Source: JBDREF01 sp043820045
GTDB lineage: Bacteria > Planctomycetota > Phycisphaerae > Sedimentisphaerales > Anaerobacaceae
NCBI GenBank assembly: GCA_043820045.1
Contig: JBDREF010000478.1
Coordinates: 1-8,071, forward strand
DNA length: 8,071 nt
Direction of reading: 5' to 3'
In this document: positions 6,048 through 8,071 of the stretch, in pieces
Layout of the letters: each line of letters starts with the position of its first letter
Numbering within the stretch: the first letter of the stretch is position 1
The notes under the pieces: generated by a model
The model's database searches: none
What the model saw: the letters and a program-made list of their open reading frames with translations, nothing else
What the model was told of the DNA's origin: nothing
Position numbers and translations under genes: made by a program

Positions 6048-6110
6048 CCATGCGAGAAAGACAACCCTCCCCGCATGGACAGTTGGACGTCTCTGGAGGG
6101 TAGTTTTTTT
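6048..6110 (+). terminator. Intrinsic terminator with interleaved upstream stem (pseudoknot-like)
   Basis: ACCCTCC (6064-6070) pairs with GGAGGGT (6095-6101), followed after two bases by seven T (6104-6110): an intrinsic terminator for the hydrolase transcript, though its loop is long at 24 nt. A second perfect 7-bp stem, CCATGCG (6048-6054) with CGCATGG (6072-6078), crosses it: its 3' arm lies inside the terminator loop. The order A-B-A'-B' with connecting loops of 9, 1 and 16 nt is that of an H-type pseudoknot; otherwise the stems are alternatives. Confidence 0.6.
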
Positions 6111-6131
6111 CAGTTTTGCGCGAGTATGAAG

Positions 6132-6160
6132 TTGATCCGGGGCCGTCGTATGCCGATAAT
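6132..6160 (+). promoter_or_regulatory. Sigma70-type promoter of the export lipoprotein gene
   Basis: TTGATC (6132-6137), 17 bp, GATAAT (6155-6160). The predicted start near 6167 lies downstream of the terminator, so the export gene has its own promoter and a leader of about 57 nt. Confidence 0.5.
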
Positions 6161-6223
6161 AGTCTAAACCAGTGTGAAATATAGAGATATACAAAAAACG
6201 CCACCAGAGAAAGGAGTGCGATA

Positions 6224-6988
6224 ATGATGCACGCGAGAGTACTGAAAGTGGTCATTCTGCCACTGCTCGCCATAACCATGACGGGGTGTTTCTCGTCTAA
6301 TCCGAAGGATATAGAGGCATTTCTGATGCCGAAGGACGTTAATGTAACGGCAAAAGACTACCCTCTCACACCGCCCGATGAAATTGAGGTATTCTGCTCC
6401 GCGGTGCCTGAAATCCATGAGCAGCGCCAGCAGATTCGTCCCGACGGCAAGGTAAGCTTCGAAGCCATAGGCGAGATAGACGTTGCGGGCAAGACGCCAT
6501 CAGAGGTTGCGAGCATCCTGAGGGTAAAGGTTTTGGAGCTGTATCAGATCGAAGGAGACAATCCAATCGATGTTCGCGTAGCCGCCTTCCGGAGCAAGCG
6601 ATACTTTGTCCTGGGCCAGGTGGCGGCTCCCGGTCCCCAGGCCTATTCGGGACGAGATACGGTTCTGAGTGCAGTGACACTGGCAGGAAGCCCAACTGTG
6701 CTCGCCTGGGTGGAACGTATCCAGGTAATAAGACCGTCGGGTGATAAGAATGTCAGGCCGAAAATATTCGAAGTCAACTTTGACCGCATGGCCGCTCACG
6801 GTGATGCGACCAAAGACGTCCTGCTGCAGGAAGGGGACATAATCTATGTGCCGCCTACCATCCTGGCAGCGGCGGCAATGAAGATAGAAGAGTTCATACG
6901 GCCCATTGCAAGAGCGTTCTCTGGTTACTACTTGATGGGAGGTGGAGAGGCTGTTGACGCTCAACGCGTCCGTACCGTCGGCTATTGA
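6224..6988 (+). CDS. Wza-type polysaccharide export lipoprotein (Poly_export + SLBB)
   Basis: The 254-residue protein starts with a lipoprotein signal peptide: a hydrophobic stretch at 9-19 ending in MTGC with the acylated cysteine at 22. It then has the polysaccharide export domain (about 46-120: YPLTPPDEIEV, IRPDGKVSFEAIGEIDVAGK) and one SLBB domain (about 126-190: YFVLGQVAAPGPQAY, TLAGSP), followed by LLQEGDIIYVPP. The final stretch (about 220-236, IEEFIRPIARAFSGYY) could be the amphipathic helix that builds the outer-membrane pore in Wza. Such proteins form the oligomeric channel that carries capsule or exopolysaccharide out of the cell. It is shorter than E. coli Wza (about 380 residues), which has two SLBB-type domains. 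AAGGAG stands 7 nt before the ATG at 6224, favouring it over the adjacent ATG at 6227. No glycosyltransferase or Wzc-like chain regulator is visible in the window. Confidence 0.88.
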   Translation: MMHARVLKVVILPLLAITMTGCFSSNPKDIEAFLMPKDVNVTAKDYPLTPPDEIEVFCSAVPEIHEQRQQIRPDGKVSFEAIGEIDVAGKTPSEVASILRVKVLELYQIEGDNPIDVRVAAFRSKRYFVLGQVAAPGPQAYSGRDTVLSAVTLAGSPTVLAWVERIQVIRPSGDKNVRPKIFEVNFDRMAAHGDATKDVLLQEGDIIYVPPTILAAAAMKIEEFIRPIARAFSGYYLMGGGEAVDAQRVRTVGY

Positions 6989-7056
6989 CAGCTTTGCAGC
7001 TAACCATGTTTTAGCCGGCGCACGAGGATTTGAGAATCGGGAGAGTGATAGAGCGT

Positions 7057-7869
7057 ATGAAAAGGCGCGATGAACTGAGAATTGTCCACATTGCCAGCAC
7101 AGTCTGGTTCATTCTGTGCGTTGCGTATATCCTGGTGCTGGCGCTGCGGCAGGTTGGAGTCAGGTGGTGGGTGGTATTTTCACTTTCCGGGCACGGGATA
7201 CTCATAGCGCTCGTGTTGGTGAGTCTCTATCTGTTCGCAGTCTTCAGAGGAATCAGCAGCAGCCAGAAGCTGCATGTGGAGCATCCGCTAACGAGCACAA
7301 CGTACTACGCCGTGTTCTATGTCGCAGCTCCGTTTTTGGGCGGCCTCGCGGGCTGCCTGGGGATGATAGGCGTCAGCACCGTCAGCAAATTCCTGTTGGG
7401 CATAGCGCTGGGGACGTTAACGATAACATTCGCCGTTTGGGTTGTAGTAGATCCGGCGGTCGGTTTGCTGGAAATGCTGTTGCCCGCAAGCCGCAGAAAC
7501 CGCGTTGTGCGCCTGGCTGAGGCTAAAGCCCAGCGGGAACAGAGGCAGCAAGCAAGGGAACGGCTGCTCGCTCGTGTACTGGCGCACGAAGACGCGGACC
7601 GCCGACGCTGGCACGAAGCTCTGCAACCGCACGCGGAAAAACTCGCTTATCTGCTGACAGGCGAAAAAACAGACCTCAAACAGGCACAACGAGAAGCCAT
7701 CACTATAGGCGTCAGCGCCTGGCAAATAGGCGGCTTAAGTTGTATGCGCGAGCTTCGAGATATGGCTGTCAATATCTGCAGCCAGCAGTACCAGAACGGT
7801 GCTGTGGTTGATTACCTGAGTTTCTGGTGGGACGGCATTGGAAATTGGCGAGCCGGAGCCATCGGGTAA
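7057..7869 (+). CDS. Four-helix membrane protein of unknown function
   Basis: I do not recognise a family. From the ATG at 7057 the protein has 270 residues: a basic start (MKRRDE), four hydrophobic helices (about 9-30, 37-63, 83-106 and 110-131), then a basic, charged segment (about 146-175) likely to form a helix or coiled coil, and a soluble C-terminal domain of about 95 residues rich in tryptophan near its end (SFWWDGIGNW, 255-264). The even number of helices and the charge pattern suggest both ends are cytoplasmic. The start is uncertain: GGGAG is 13 nt before the ATG, and in-frame GTG (7045) and TTG (7030) starts have motifs too close to them. It follows the export lipoprotein gene by only 68 bases without a terminator, so it is probably cotranscribed and may serve exopolysaccharide export; that role is inference. 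Confidence 0.75.
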   Translation: MKRRDELRIVHIASTVWFILCVAYILVLALRQVGVRWWVVFSLSGHGILIALVLVSLYLFAVFRGISSSQKLHVEHPLTSTTYYAVFYVAAPFLGGLAGCLGMIGVSTVSKFLLGIALGTLTITFAVWVVVDPAVGLLEMLLPASRRNRVVRLAEAKAQREQRQQARERLLARVLAHEDADRRRWHEALQPHAEKLAYLLTGEKTDLKQAQREAITIGVSAWQIGGLSCMRELRDMAVNICSQQYQNGAVVDYLSFWWDGIGNWRAGAIG

Positions 7870-7917
7870 CAGCCGGAATCCTCTGCCCGTATCAGGGACT
7901 ATTGATCAGAATCATGC

Positions 7918-7959
7918 AGTCAAGAAGGGCGAGGATACGCACCCTCGCCCTTCTCGACT
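7918..7959. terminator. Strong hairpin between convergent genes
   Basis: A perfect 12-bp stem pairs AGAAGGGCGAGG (7923-7934) with CCTCGCCCTTCT (7943-7954) around an 8-nt loop. After one mismatch it extends by AGTC/GACT (7918-7921/7956-7959). No long U-run follows on either strand, so termination may be of the stem-dominated kind. It lies between the membrane protein gene and the PEP-CTERM-like gene and could serve both. Confidence 0.65.
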
Positions 7960-7990
7960 TAGCACTATGAGTATAGGAAATCACTTCTTA

Positions 7991-8071
7991 TCACAAAGTC
8001 CGGCCCCTGCGTAACCAGCCCACAACGCATACGCCGAGACTGCCCAGCAGAAGAGCCCCCGGAGCGGGAAC
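7991..8071 (-). CDS. C-terminus of a PEP-CTERM-type sorted surface protein (5' part beyond window)
   Basis: Only 26 codons and a TGA stop (7991-7993) are inside the window. They read VPAPG, then a hydrophobic span (ALLLGSLGVCVVGW), then an arginine-rich end (LRRGRTL). This three-part layout is that of PEP-CTERM sorting signals, which hold a protein in the inner membrane until an exosortase cuts it and passes it to the outer surface. Here the P-E-P core is replaced by P-A-P, a variant I associate with planctomycetes. The family body, function and start lie outside the window. Proximity to an exopolysaccharide export gene fits the known link between exosortase systems and exopolysaccharide loci. 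Confidence 0.8.
   Translation of the reverse strand, partial: VPAPGALLLGSLGVCVVGWLRRGRTL

Noticed and set aside
6007..6223. Cyclic-di-GMP (GEMM) riboswitch upstream of the export gene
   Set aside because: The function of the downstream gene made this worth checking, but the conserved GEMM core sequences are not present, and the likely promoter starts downstream of the structured part.
6985..7013. Perfect TTGACA box overlapping the stop codon of the export gene
   Set aside because: No acceptable -10 box is found 16-18 bp downstream, so I do not call a promoter for the membrane protein gene.

Overview
The window looks like chromosome from a polysaccharide-degrading, exopolysaccharide-making Gram-negative bacterium. 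Planctomycetota (class Phycisphaerae or a relative) is my best guess. The reasons are a tail with a VPAPG start, a hydrophobic span and an arginine-rich end closing the gene cut by the right edge (a PEP-CTERM-type sorting signal of the planctomycete style), two exported glycoside hydrolases of environmental type, and an outer-membrane polysaccharide export lipoprotein. The taxonomic call is inference; no rRNA or tRNA gene is present.

Layout, left to right. Positions 1-1925, minus strand: a large secreted clan GH-A glycoside hydrolase with an inserted carbohydrate-binding module, open at the left edge (641 codons visible). Positions 2254-3216, plus: an OB-fold plus HD-domain protein of the YhaM 3'-5' exoribonuclease family. 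Positions 3217-3556: a convergent gap rich in inverted repeats, including competing hairpins and a possible three-way-junction RNA. Positions 3557-4384, minus: a membrane-anchored C39-type cysteine peptidase-like protein. Positions 4385-4590: a compact divergent control region with two good promoters and a 13-bp palindrome between them. Positions 4591-6006, plus: a second secreted glycoside hydrolase (DUF4038/apiosidase-like). Positions 6048-6110: a terminator whose strands interleave with a second stem in a pseudoknot-like order. Positions 6224-6988, plus: a Wza-type export lipoprotein. Positions 7057-7869, plus: an unrecognised four-helix membrane protein, probably in the same transcript. 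Positions 7918-7959: a strong hairpin. Positions 7991-8071, minus: the C-terminus of the PEP-CTERM-like protein.

Four genes have well-formed sigma70-type promoters, each with a TTGA-type -35 box exactly 17 bp from the -10 box, so most of these genes appear to be separate transcription units. Two themes emerge. One is uptake-side carbohydrate breakdown by the two hydrolases. The other is envelope and exopolysaccharide biology (export lipoprotein, membrane partner, PEP-CTERM-type surface protein). PEP-CTERM/exosortase systems are known to co-occur with exopolysaccharide loci, which fits the right end. I see no CRISPR array, insertion sequence, tRNA or clear defence system. The most unusual features are non-coding: the pseudoknot-like terminator, the branched structure near 3458-3527, and a 15-bp direct repeat flanking the second hydrolase.
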